Assembly: GCF_900537115.1 (NCBI RefSeq)
Contig: NZ_UNRG01000004.1
Span: 216,384-280,383 of the forward strand
Reading direction: 5' to 3'
DNA length: 64,000 nucleotides
From: Arthrobacter sp. Alg241-R88
GTDB taxonomy: Bacteria; Actinomycetota; Actinomycetes; Actinomycetales; Micrococcaceae
The position numbers and the translations under genes were made by a program. The notes under the pieces were generated by a model, which did no database searches, was not told the origin of the DNA, and was given only the letters and a program-made list of their open reading frames with translations. Every line of letters starts with the position of its first letter. The first letter of the stretch is position 1. Below, one piece after another: positions 50,262 through 58,570 of this stretch.

Positions 50262-51317
50262 ATGCAAACAATCTCGATTGTTGGCGGCGGCATTGCCGGC
50301 CTGGCACTGGCCTCCTGCCTGGACCCGGGCCGTTTCGACGTGACCGTGCACGAGAAGCGGCCCGGCCAGCCCACCGTTGGCAACGCGCTGGGAATGTGGC
50401 CGAACGCCCAGCGTGCGCTCGCCCGGATTGGGGTGCTCGAGGAGGCGCGGGCCGTCAGTCCCGTGATCGGCAGCGGGTCGGTCCGCAACGCCGCCGGCGA
50501 GCCCTGGGTCACTGTCAAGGGCGGGGATATGTTCGCGATTTCCCGGGTTGAGCTGCTGCGGCTGCTTGATGCGGCCGTACCCGGGACGGTGCGCCGGGTG
50601 ACGGGCAATGTCCGGGCGCTTCCGGCCCACGACGGCCTGGTGGTAGGGGCGGACGGCGTGCACAGCATGGTGCGCCGGGAGGTGTGGGGTGCCCGCAGCG
50701 CTGCCAAACTGACGCCATACCTTGCCCTGCGCGGGACTCTCCCTTCCCGGGTCAACCCGGACGCGGTGGGCGAGTACTGGGGCCGCGGGGACTTGTTCGG
50801 CCTCGCCGCTGCCCAGGATGGATTGTTCTGGTACGCCAGCTATCGTTCCGCGCTTGGCCCCTATGGAATTGACGCTGCGTCAGCCTTGGAGCAGGCCCGG
50901 AAGCGCTACGCCGGGCATGCGCCGGCCATACGCCAGGTGCTCGCTGCCGCTACGCCTGACGGCATCCTGGTGCAGCGGATCTGGACGGCTCCCCGCCTCA
51001 AGTCCTTCGTTCGCGGCAGGTTTGTGCTCATCGGCGATGCCGCGCACGCCATGGCCCCCAGCCTGGGCCGTGGCGCCTGTGAGTCGTTGGTGGACGCGGT
51101 GACCCTGGCTGATCTCCTCAATACACTGCCAATGGATGAGGCACTCCTGGCCTACGACCGGCGGCGCGTGCTGCGGACCGGCGCCTTGAGCCTGGCGTCC
51201 TCGGCGCTGGTGCGCGTCGCCCTGGCGGATGGTGCCCAACCGCTGCGTGACGGCCTGCTAAGTCTTGCCCGACGGCGGAACCAGCGTAGCGCCGCCGGCA
51301 GCAGTTCCGGCGGCTGA
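50262..51317 (+). CDS. FAD-dependent monooxygenase
   Basis: This 351-residue class A flavoprotein oxygenase has the FAD-binding ISIVGGGIAGLALASCL at its start, the middle motif VVGADGVHSMVRREVWG and the second FAD motif FVLIGDAAHAMAPSLGRGACESLVDAV. It probably hydroxylates or detoxifies a hydrophobic aromatic or antibiotic, judging by the divergent TetR gene. The substrate is unknown. ATG 50262 is the start. Its stop abuts the end of the convergent permease gene. Confidence 0.87.
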   Translation: MQTISIVGGGIAGLALASCLDPGRFDVTVHEKRPGQPTVGNALGMWPNAQRALARIGVLEEARAVSPVIGSGSVRNAAGEPWVTVKGGDMFAISRVELLRLLDAAVPGTVRRVTGNVRALPAHDGLVVGADGVHSMVRREVWGARSAAKLTPYLALRGTLPSRVNPDAVGEYWGRGDLFGLAAAQDGLFWYASYRSALGPYGIDAASALEQARKRYAGHAPAIRQVLAAATPDGILVQRIWTAPRLKSFVRGRFVLIGDAAHAMAPSLGRGACESLVDAVTLADLLNTLPMDEALLAYDRRRVLRTGALSLASSALVRVALADGAQPLRDGLLSLARRRNQRSAAGSSSGG

Positions 51318-53138
51318 TCAGCGAACGGCAGCTGCCGGTTGGGTGGCGTCTTCACCGGGCACAGGGGCGCCGGAGAGGGTGGGCCCGGCAACGGGTGCAG
51401 CAGGCGGGATGCCCGGCAGCCGCTTCTTTGTTGACCCGCGCAGGCGGGACCGGCCGTAGACGAGATACATCGTCACGCCGGTGATGACCATCAGGAGTAC
51501 GGTGTAGACGAAGGTATTGGCCACGCCTTCCACGCCCTCGGCCCCGTCCGTGTTGGCCTTGATGACCAGGCCGAGGGGCTGGACCAGCGGGTGGGCAAGG
51601 AAGATGGCTGTGTCGTAGTCGTCCAGCAGGCTGTTGAAGTTCAGGGCCGTGATGGCGGCGGCTGCGGGCAGCACCAGCGGCAGGAGGATCCGCCGGAACA
51701 CGTAGAGGGTTTTGGCGCCCATGATGGCTGCCGCTTCCTCAAGCGACGAATTAACCGAGGCGAAGGACGCCTTGAGCATGCGAAGCGTGAACGGGATCTT
51801 TACGGTGACAAAAGCGATCAGCAGAATCACAGTGGTTCCAGTGAGTACGGCCCCGCCCACCAGCGGATTCGGATGGTCGTAACTGATGATCAGGCCCAGG
51901 GCCAGAAGGGCCGACGGCAGGACCCAGGGGATGTGCAGCAGGTATTCGAAGACAGCCGACACCCAGTTCCTGTACTTCTGCAGCAGCCGGGCAACGAAGA
52001 GCAGGCCGCCGACGGCGATCAGGGCGGCCAGCGCGCTATACACCACACTGACGACGAACGGACGCAGCCCGGACTGCTGGGTCAGGACCCGGACATAGTT
52101 GTCCAGCGTCAGGTTTCCCGGCGTGAGCTGGCCGGTCTGGATGGCGGCGCCGTCGGCGAACGAATACACAACGATCAGCACCACCGGCAGGGTGTACACG
52201 GCAAAGAGCAGGTACGCCACGGCGTGGACCGCCGCGTTGGCCACCGGGTTGGTGATGGACTGCTTCTCCAGGGCGGATGAAACCTTTGACACCGAAAAAT
52301 ACGTGCCGCCTTTTTCGAGGCGGGACATCACCGCGAGCATCAGGATGGTGGCCACGCCCAGGATGACTGCAAGCAGTGCCGCCAGGTCGCGTGAGGTGGG
52401 ACTGTTCGTAAACGTCAGGATCATCGGCGTGATCGTTTGGAAATCCCGGCCGCCCAGCACCTGCGGAGCGCTCAGCGCACCCAGGCCGGTGAGGAAGGAG
52501 AGGATGGTGACGGCGAACAGCGTTGGCTTGAGCATGGGCAGCACAACCCGCCGCAGGATGGTCCAGGTTGAAGCGCCGAGGTTCCTCGCTGCCTCAATGG
52601 TCTGGTAATCGATGCCCTTCAGCGCGTTGGCCACGAAGAGCATGTGGTTGGTGGTGGTGGCAAAAGTCATCACTACCAGGACGGCGAAGAACCCGGAAAA
52701 CCACCCCGGGTCCATGGCCGGGAAAACCTTCACGAGCAGGGACGTGACGATTCCTTTGTCCCCGTAGATGAACTTGTAGCCGGCGGCCAGCACGATGCCG
52801 CCGTAGATGAAGGTGGAGGCGTAGCCGAGGAAGAGGATCCTTGATCCCCGGATGCGGAAGTAGTGCGTCACCAGGACAATAAATATGCCCACCAGGTTCA
52901 CGGTGATGGACAGGGCGACGGCGAGCAGGAAGCTGTTTCCCAGGGCTTTCATGGCACGTTGGGAAGAGAAGAGTTTTTCCGCAGCGCGTCCCGAAAAATC
53001 GCCGTCCGGGAAGAAGGTGGCGATCAGGACGTTGACGTTGGGCCACACCAGGAACGCAGCGATGAACCACGTGAGGACAGCCCCGACCACCAGGACGAAG
53101 GGGGAGCGGGCCATGCTGCGGACCGGTGTCCCGCCCAT
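51318..53138 (-). CDS. Fused ABC permease, Fe(III)/aminophosphonate type (AfuB/FbpB-like)
   Basis: This 606-residue, about 12-helix permease is made of two homologous halves, each with an EAA loop: IEAARNLGASTWTILRRVVLP (about 185) and EEAAAIMGAKTLYVFRRILLP (about 480). This fused form is typical of ferric iron, thiamine or 2-aminoethylphosphonate importers. Its ATG overlaps the ATPase stop. The Pro/Ala-rich C-terminal tail is about 35 residues. Together with the ATPase and lipoprotein it forms a complete importer. Confidence 0.87.
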   Translation of the reverse strand: MGGTPVRSMARSPFVLVVGAVLTWFIAAFLVWPNVNVLIATFFPDGDFSGRAAEKLFSSQRAMKALGNSFLLAVALSITVNLVGIFIVLVTHYFRIRGSRILFLGYASTFIYGGIVLAAGYKFIYGDKGIVTSLLVKVFPAMDPGWFSGFFAVLVVMTFATTTNHMLFVANALKGIDYQTIEAARNLGASTWTILRRVVLPMLKPTLFAVTILSFLTGLGALSAPQVLGGRDFQTITPMILTFTNSPTSRDLAALLAVILGVATILMLAVMSRLEKGGTYFSVSKVSSALEKQSITNPVANAAVHAVAYLLFAVYTLPVVLIVVYSFADGAAIQTGQLTPGNLTLDNYVRVLTQQSGLRPFVVSVVYSALAALIAVGGLLFVARLLQKYRNWVSAVFEYLLHIPWVLPSALLALGLIISYDHPNPLVGGAVLTGTTVILLIAFVTVKIPFTLRMLKASFASVNSSLEEAAAIMGAKTLYVFRRILLPLVLPAAAAITALNFNSLLDDYDTAIFLAHPLVQPLGLVIKANTDGAEGVEGVANTFVYTVLLMVITGVTMYLVYGRSRLRGSTKKRLPGIPPAAPVAGPTLSGAPVPGEDATQPAAAVR

Positions 53139-54202
53139 CACAGGGATACCGCCTGGTCTTCCTGCTTGAGTACGGCGCCGGTCCCGGGATGGTATTGCAG
53201 CACGTGGGCGGGCTGAAGGTAGATGGTGGTCTCCGTGCCCGGCTCAGGGTGGGCGCCGCCGTCTTCCTTCGCCAGCAGGCGGATGTCCGCGCCATGGCTC
53301 CGCACCACGTAGCGGCTGTGAAGGCCGTGGTACGTGCGGGACGTCACCGTTCCGGGAAGTCCGACGGCGGCACTCCCGTCCGCCGCCGGGTTCAGCGACG
53401 CTTTCTCCACCCGGAGATAGGACTTCGCGTCCGTGCTGAGCCCCGCACCTGACAGCCGGTTCAGTTCCGCCACGAAGTCAGGCGTGAGGGCGGAGCTGTC
53501 CCCGATGAAGTTGCACACGAACTCGGTGGCGGAGTGATCATAAATCTCCTGCGGGGTTCCCACCTGCTCCACTACGCCTTTGTTGAAGACTGCCACGCGG
53601 TCGCTCATCGCCAATGCCTCGTCCTGGTCATGCGTGACGTAGACAGTAGTAATCCCGAACTCGCTTTGCAGGTCCTTCAGTTGCTGCCGCAACTGATGCC
53701 GGAGCTTGGCGTCAAGGTTGGACAAAGGTTCATCCAGCAGCAAGATCTTGGGCCGCAGCACGAGTGCCCGCGCCACCGCCACCCGCTGCTGCTGGCCGCC
53801 GGAAAGTTCAGCCACGTTCTTGGACAACTGCTCATCGCTGAGCTCCACCCGTCCGGCAATGTCCCGGACCAGGCGGTCACTGTCCGCTGGTTTCTCCTTC
53901 CGCACCCGCAACCCGAAGGCAATGTTCTCCCACACACTCATGCTGGGGAACAGGGCATAGTTTTGGAAGACCATGCCCACCTGCCTTTTGTCGCTGGGAA
54001 GCCGGGTCACGTCCTTGCCATCCACCTGGACTGTCCCCGCCGAGGGCTGGATGAAACCTGCCAGGGTGCGCAACGCCGTCGTTTTGCCGCAGCCTGAAGG
54101 CCCCAGCAAGGTGAAGAACTCGCCAGGCCGGACGTGCAGGTCCAGATGCGGAATAGCGGTGAAGTCACCAAAGGATACTGTGATGTTGTCCAAGCGGATC
54201 AT
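53138..54202 (-). CDS. ABC transporter ATP-binding protein (PotA/FbpC-like)
   Basis: This 354-residue ATPase has Walker A GPSGCGKT (about 35-42), signature LSGGQQQRVAVARAL and Walker B ILLLDEPLSNLDAKLR. A TOBE-type C-terminal domain (about 270-350) follows. The family powers import of iron, polyamines, sulfate, sugars or phosphonates. It lies 48 bases after the binding-protein gene. Confidence 0.9.
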   Translation of the reverse strand: MIRLDNITVSFGDFTAIPHLDLHVRPGEFFTLLGPSGCGKTTALRTLAGFIQPSAGTVQVDGKDVTRLPSDKRQVGMVFQNYALFPSMSVWENIAFGLRVRKEKPADSDRLVRDIAGRVELSDEQLSKNVAELSGGQQQRVAVARALVLRPKILLLDEPLSNLDAKLRHQLRQQLKDLQSEFGITTVYVTHDQDEALAMSDRVAVFNKGVVEQVGTPQEIYDHSATEFVCNFIGDSSALTPDFVAELNRLSGAGLSTDAKSYLRVEKASLNPAADGSAAVGLPGTVTSRTYHGLHSRYVVRSHGADIRLLAKEDGGAHPEPGTETTIYLQPAHVLQYHPGTGAVLKQEDQAVSL

Positions 54203-54250
54203 GGCAAAACCTGTCTGGTAAAGCGGGTGGGAGGGACCGGAAACCGCGGG

Positions 54251-55327
54251 CTACGTCATGTACTCGAGCTCGATCTTCTCCACCCAGGCACCCATGTTCT
54301 CCTGCACGAACTCCCAGTCGATATCCTGCTGCTTGAGGTCCGCGAAAAAGTCCACCACCTCGGCGTTGGCCTTCGCTTCCGCAGACTTGTTCACCGGCAT
54401 GGAATTGAACTGCTGCGCAAACTCGCCCTGGACTTGGGCGCTGCCGAACCAGTCGATGAACTTCTGGGCCTGTTCCTTTTTCTTGGTCCCCTTCACAAGC
54501 GCCACCTGCTCCACGGCAAGCGGAACACCGACGGACGGGATCACCGTTTCAACGTTCACCTTGAACGACTTTTCACGCTCGGCGATGATCGACGACGGCA
54601 TCTGGCCCATGTCCACTTCGCCCGATGCGATGCGGGCAAAGAGGTCGGTCTTGGCAACCGCGGGGCTCCCGTTCTGGAAGTACTGCTCCACCTGCTTCCA
54701 GCCTTCATCAGAAATGCCCAGGTCGCCTGAGTCATCCCGGTAGCGGCTCAGGATTCCGGCGAAAACCAGTTGCGCAGTGGCAGTGCCCAGGCCGGTGACA
54801 CGCTCATAGCGGGCCTTGAACTCGTCCTTCGTCCAGAGGTCCGTCCAGTCCTGCGGGGCAGCGTCCTTGGCAAACTTGTCGGAGTTGTAGCCCAGGAGGA
54901 TGGCCTGCTTGACCAACGGCCAGTAGGTCTCGCCGTCGCCCAGTTCCTTGTCCACCTCGCCGGCCCAGGCGGGCTCGTAGGGTTCAAGGGCGCCTTCGGC
55001 TGTGATCTGGGAGAAGTACATGTTGTTCAACCCGAACGCAACGTCAGCGATGGGGTTGTTCTTCTCGGCAATAAGCTTGTTGGTGGCGTCTGCGCCGCCG
55101 GCACCGACAATCTCGATCTTGAAACCTGCCTCCGCTGCTTTTGTGGTCAGCCACTCGCCGCGGCCTTCACCGTTGGAGTTCGTATAGACAACCAGGGTCT
55201 CCCCTGAACCGCCCGCCGGGGCCGAGGAGGCATCACCTGAGGCCGCAGGTGTTGCTGTGCCCCCGCCGCATCCGGCGAGGAGAGTGACGGCGACGGCGGC
55301 GGCAACCAAAGTCTGCAATTTACGCAC
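54251..55327 (-). CDS. Extracellular substrate-binding lipoprotein (Fe(III)/phosphonate/polyamine type)
   Basis: This 358-residue lipoprotein has its signal peptide ending at the lipobox LLAGC (Cys20). The mature fold is a family 1 periplasmic-type binding protein with VVYTNSNGEGRGEWLTTKAAE at the start, NNPIADVAFGLNNMYFSQI and VAKTDLFARIASGEVDMGQM. Related proteins bind ferric ion, aminoethylphosphonate or spermidine. The iron-binding adjacent Tyr pair is not evident, so the cargo is uncertain. Confidence 0.85.
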   Translation of the reverse strand: MRKLQTLVAAAVAVTLLAGCGGGTATPAASGDASSAPAGGSGETLVVYTNSNGEGRGEWLTTKAAEAGFKIEIVGAGGADATNKLIAEKNNPIADVAFGLNNMYFSQITAEGALEPYEPAWAGEVDKELGDGETYWPLVKQAILLGYNSDKFAKDAAPQDWTDLWTKDEFKARYERVTGLGTATAQLVFAGILSRYRDDSGDLGISDEGWKQVEQYFQNGSPAVAKTDLFARIASGEVDMGQMPSSIIAEREKSFKVNVETVIPSVGVPLAVEQVALVKGTKKKEQAQKFIDWFGSAQVQGEFAQQFNSMPVNKSAEAKANAEVVDFFADLKQQDIDWEFVQENMGAWVEKIELEYMT

Positions 55328-55409
55328 GATCAGGACTCATTTCTGGACTGGAATCGGAGCATGTCCGGCAAGCCTATAGCCGGGCATGGCGAAAGTCGGG
55401 CGTTATTGC

Positions 55410-55422
55410 TATCGATTCGATA
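55410..55422. promoter_or_regulatory. Palindrome upstream of the binding-protein gene
   Basis: TATCGA-T-TCGATA is a perfect 13-base palindrome, 82 bases upstream of the lipoprotein start. A TATAGG -10-like box (minus strand, 55373-55378) lies between. It may be the operator or activator site of the importer. No regulator gene is adjacent. The rest of the gap 55328-55577 shows only the short repeats at 55547-55588. Confidence 0.45.
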
Positions 55423-55546
55423 AACCGCCCGGCTGTCCACCGTGGTCCAGCGAAGGAAACGCCCAGTGCCGGTCGGGCAAACCTGGGATTAACGTTTGCC
55501 TGCCCGCCGCTGCCGGTTGTCCAGAAGGGCAGGGTATGTGGGACGG

Positions 55547-55588
55547 CAGTCCTGCTGTGCCCAGTCCTGCTTATGCGTCAGTCCTGCT
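55547..55588. repeat. Three direct copies of CAGTCCTGCT
   Basis: The ten-base unit occurs at 55547, 55562 and 55579. The third copy overlaps the last codons and stop of the thioesterase gene. The others lie just downstream of it. It may be a small slippage duplication of the gene end. Confidence 0.6.
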
Positions 55589-56012
55589 GGAGGGTGTCCG
55601 TGAGGTGATGGGTGGGGATCCGGTCCCTGTCATAGGTTATTTCGGTGTAGCCGTGGGGCTCTGGTTTGCCGGAGGCGTTGAGGTTCACGAAGACGATCTC
55701 TTCGATGGTGAGGATGCTCTGGCGGGTGATCATGTTCCGGACTTCAGCGCGCATCGTCAGGGAGGTTCGGCCGAACCGTGTGGCCGTCAGCCCCATCTCA
55801 ATCAGGTCGCCCTGCACTGCGGAGCTGACGAAGTTAATTTCCGAGATGTACTTGGTGACGGCGCGCCCGTTACCGAGCTGGAGGATGGCGTAGATGGCCG
55901 CTTCCTCATCGATCCACTTCAGCAGGCTTCCGCCGAAAAGGGTGCCGTTGGCGTTGAGGTCCTCGGGCCGGACCCACTTTCGGGTGCGGAAGGTGATGTC
56001 TGCTGATTCCAT
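55578..56012 (-). CDS. Acyl-CoA thioesterase (hotdog, YciA/ACOT-like)
   Basis: This 144-residue single-hotdog protein cleaves acyl-CoA to acid and CoA. NANGTLFGGSLLKWIDEEAA (about 20-40) is the hotdog helix with the catalytic Asp/Glu context. YISEINFVSSAVQGDLIEMG is the next conserved strand, and IVFVNLNASGKP lies near the end. It is leftward, alone, with its start 71 bases from the end of the GNAT gene. Confidence 0.85.
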   Translation of the reverse strand: MESADITFRTRKWVRPEDLNANGTLFGGSLLKWIDEEAAIYAILQLGNGRAVTKYISEINFVSSAVQGDLIEMGLTATRFGRTSLTMRAEVRNMITRQSILTIEEIVFVNLNASGKPEPHGYTEITYDRDRIPTHHLTDTLQQD

Positions 56013-56083
56013 AGCCCGAGGTTAGCCGAGCCGTGCGGGCGGCACCGAGTGTGACGGATGCCCGGTCGGGCCTCCTTCTCCTG

Positions 56084-56587
56084 CTACGCCATGGCAGTAT
56101 GAGCAGCACTGCGGGCATGGATGCTCTTGGCATAGCAGTAGGAGTGCGCAATGCCAATGTAGGCGCCAAAGTTGGGTACCGGCTCGAAGCCGGAGTTCTC
56201 GTAAAAGTTCCGTCCATCAGGCTGGGCGGAACCGGCTTCCGCTTTGATGCGGGTGATTCCCTGCTTGAAGGCCTCGGCTTCAAGCGCCGCCAGAATGGAG
56301 CTCGCCACTCCTGATCCACGGGTGTAGGGGAGAACGTACAAACGCTTTATTTCTGCTGTCCTGTCATCGAGGAGCCGTAAACCGCCGCACCCCACGGGCT
56401 GGCCGGATCCCTTGTCATAGGCCACCAGGAACACCGCGCAGTCAGCGCCCGACGGCGGGGTGCCGGGTTCGTGGTCAGGGGTACCAAAACGGGCATCGAG
56501 TTCGGCTTGTTGGGCGCGGCGCAGGTCCGCGCCCACCGGGTTGGACCAGGTGACCTGCCGGATGTTCAGGCGCGGGTTGGTCTGCAT
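56084..56587 (-). CDS. GNAT family N-acetyltransferase
   Basis: This 167-residue acetyl-CoA-dependent acyltransferase shows AEIKRLYVLPYTRGSGVASSILAALEAEAF, the motif A fold with the pyrophosphate loop RGSGVA. PDGRNFYENSGFEPVPNFG is motif B. ATG 56587 has AGGAAG upstream and gives the usual GNAT length. The open frame to 56668 is longer but unsupported. The acceptor is unknown. It is divergent from marR, which may regulate it. Confidence 0.84.
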   Translation of the reverse strand: MQTNPRLNIRQVTWSNPVGADLRRAQQAELDARFGTPDHEPGTPPSGADCAVFLVAYDKGSGQPVGCGGLRLLDDRTAEIKRLYVLPYTRGSGVASSILAALEAEAFKQGITRIKAEAGSAQPDGRNFYENSGFEPVPNFGAYIGIAHSYCYAKSIHARSAAHTAMA

Positions 56588-56701
56588 GTCTTCCTCGATT
56601 CGCCGAAGGGATATGCAAATCAAGGCTAGGAGGCTCTGGTTACGCTGGTGTTTCTCCTCGGTAAGCACTCGAATAACCCCACGGCCACACTCGCTTGCCT
56701 G

Positions 56702-56723
56702 TCTAGATACCAGCTGATCTAGA
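56702..56723. promoter_or_regulatory. MarR operator candidate
   Basis: TCTAGA (56702-56707) is repeated at 56718-56723. As TCTAGA is itself a palindrome, the two form an inverted repeat around a 10-base spacer. It ends 8 bases before the marR ATG and lies in the divergent gap with the GNAT gene. Confidence 0.6.
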
Positions 56724-56731
56724 ATGTTTGC

Positions 56732-57244
56732 ATGCGTTCCACCGGTAATGAAGGCTCTGGCTATTGGTACGGCCCTGACGGCCAGCTGGATTACGGCGCC
56801 GCCGTGCTGAAGTCCCTGCGGGATTATCGGGCCGCTGAGACGACCGTCCGGCGTTCTACCCGTGACTCCATGGGGATGGGTGAAACTGACATCCTCGCCC
56901 TGCGCTACCTCCTGCGCGTCCAGGCTGCAGGCGAGGCGACGGCACCAAAGGATCTAAGCCAGTTCCTGGGAATCACCAGCGCGTCCACTACCACGCTGAT
57001 AGACAGGCTTGTGCGGAGCGGACACGTGCGGCGGGAAGCCCACCCTACGGACCGGCGGTCCGTGGTGGTGGTTCCAACCGTAGAGTCGGACAAGGAAGTC
57101 CGCGTGACCCTTGGTGCGATGCACCGCCGCATGATGGCGGTTGCTGAAGGTTTGAGCGCCGACGAGGCGCATGTTGTCATTGACTTCCTCCAACGAATGA
57201 CTAACGCCTTGCAGGACGTTGATGAAGGGCGCGCGCAGAAGTAA
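56732..57244 (+). CDS. MarR family transcriptional regulator
   Basis: This 170-residue winged-helix regulator shows DILALRYLLRVQAAGEATAPKDLSQFLGITSASTTTLIDRLVRSGHVRREAHPTDRRSVVV, of which the wing DRRS and the recognition helix are diagnostic (about 50-108). It has an N-terminal tail of about 25 residues. It probably binds the TCTAGA dyad upstream and perhaps the CTAG cluster just past its stop. Confidence 0.87.
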   Translation: MRSTGNEGSGYWYGPDGQLDYGAAVLKSLRDYRAAETTVRRSTRDSMGMGETDILALRYLLRVQAAGEATAPKDLSQFLGITSASTTTLIDRLVRSGHVRREAHPTDRRSVVVVPTVESDKEVRVTLGAMHRRMMAVAEGLSADEAHVVIDFLQRMTNALQDVDEGRAQK

Positions 57245-57270
57245 CTAGCCGGACTAGCTAGATCGACTAG
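57245..57270. promoter_or_regulatory. Cluster of four CTAG sites between marR and the next gene
   Basis: Four CTAG tetramers lie within 26 bases (57245, 57254, 57258 and 57267). The next ATG is 8 bases on. CTAG is normally rare in high-GC genomes, and the nearby MarR site also contains two, so this may be a second binding region. Confidence 0.45.
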
Positions 57271-57278
57271 TAATATGT

Positions 57279-57644
57279 ATGCTTACGATCAATCCTGAAA
57301 TTACTTCGGCTGGAGTCGTGAGTGCGTTGGCAACTTTTACTGACCTTGGTGCCCTGAGTGCCTGCAGCAACAGGCCGTCGCTGGACCCTGCAGGGCAGGT
57401 GAACAGCGCGTGGCAGGGAGCTCCCTTGCACTGCGGAACAACCATGGAACTGGTGACGCCTGCTGTGGGGCCGGTCGCCGTCGGCTACACCTTCAAGCCG
57501 GACGACGGCGGTCCCGTCCAGCTTCCGCCTGTCTGGCGCTGCGGGTGCGGCTTTCAGCTCGACGCCTGGATCCGTTCCCCCTACGCTTCCCGGGAGCAGT
57601 TCGGTGATCCGGGAGCAGCCCATACCGCGGCGCTCTCCGCATGA
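57279..57644 (+). CDS. Small Cys-containing hypothetical protein, coupled to a kinase gene
   Basis: A 121-residue protein. The cysteine-bearing middle (HCGTTMELVTP and WRCGCGFQLD) could bind a metal as a small zinc ribbon of the type C-x(n)-C-x-C. No signal peptide is seen. Its stop overlaps the kinase start by four bases (ATGA), which supports it as a real, translationally coupled gene. There is no clear ribosome site at ATG 57279. I recognise no family. A sensor or partner role for the kinase is speculative. Confidence 0.6.
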   Translation: MLTINPEITSAGVVSALATFTDLGALSACSNRPSLDPAGQVNSAWQGAPLHCGTTMELVTPAVGPVAVGYTFKPDDGGPVQLPPVWRCGCGFQLDAWIRSPYASREQFGDPGAAHTAALSA

Positions 57645-58570
57645 GTTCCGCCGCAGCAGCGCCACTGCAGAAGAGCGCGCCCCTTCTGTCCGGGACGTCC
57701 CTGGTGGCGGACCGTTACCACCTCAAGGAACGCTTGGGCCGGGGCTCACTGGCTGAGGTTTTCCGCGCTGCCGACCTTGCGGGCGGTCCCGATGTCGCCG
57801 TCAAGGTCGCCGTTGGCGGCTCCGAGAAGCACTTCGGGAGGATCCGCAATGAAGCAGAAATCCTGGCCGCACTGAAACACCCCTCCGTCATCAGGTTCAT
57901 CGCCCAGGGCGTGATGCCCGCCGGGACGCAGCTCGGCGGCCGCCCATTCCTGGTTGAAGAACTCGCCCTTGGCGCAAGCCTCGCAGAGGTAGCCCGCACC
58001 CGCCGCCCCAGCGGTGATGATGTTGCCGGTTGGGCATGCGGTCTCTTTGGAGCTCTTGCCCATCTGCATGGGCAGGGACTGGTCCACCGCGATATCAAGC
58101 CCGCCAACCTGATGCTCAGCGGCTTGCGGAGGAGTCCAGTACGCATCATCGACTTCGGCATCGTGGCTGCCACCGGCTCGGCTCCGGAGCCGGGCATCTC
58201 GTCAGGAACCGTGCATTATATGAGTCCGGAGCAGGCAGCGGGCGGGTCGGCCCGGCCCTCGTGGGACGTCTACGCCATGGGCCTGGTCCTGTTGGAGCTT
58301 CTCACGGGGTCCAAAGCCTTTCCCGGCACGGCCATAGAGTCCCTGGTGGCGAGGACCCTTCGCAGCCCGGTCATCCCGGATTCCCTCGGTCCCGGATGGT
58401 GCAGCTTTTTGGGGGCCCTAACGGCGATGGACAGCGATGCACGGCCGACGGCGGCTGAGGCTGCCGTTATGGCTGGACGGCTTGTGCCCCTGCCACTCGC
58501 TGTTGAGGGCACCAGTAAGTGCCGAAAAATGGCCGTGTTCCCGGCCCGCCGGATCAGGCAGCTGGTCTAG
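57641..58570 (+). CDS. Serine/threonine protein kinase (Hanks type)
   Basis: A 309-residue cytosolic kinase. The glycine loop is GRGSLAEV (33-40), the catalytic Lys is at 55 (VAVKV), HRDIKPANL begins at 149, DFG is at 171-173 and SPEQ (in place of APE) at 195-198. All catalytic residues are present. No transmembrane helix or PASTA domain follows, so it is not PknB. The C-terminal 50 residues are basic. Its stop overlaps the convergent histidine phosphatase gene. Confidence 0.88.
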   Translation: MSSAAAAPLQKSAPLLSGTSLVADRYHLKERLGRGSLAEVFRAADLAGGPDVAVKVAVGGSEKHFGRIRNEAEILAALKHPSVIRFIAQGVMPAGTQLGGRPFLVEELALGASLAEVARTRRPSGDDVAGWACGLFGALAHLHGQGLVHRDIKPANLMLSGLRRSPVRIIDFGIVAATGSAPEPGISSGTVHYMSPEQAAGGSARPSWDVYAMGLVLLELLTGSKAFPGTAIESLVARTLRSPVIPDSLGPGWCSFLGALTAMDSDARPTAAEAAVMAGRLVPLPLAVEGTSKCRKMAVFPARRIRQLV

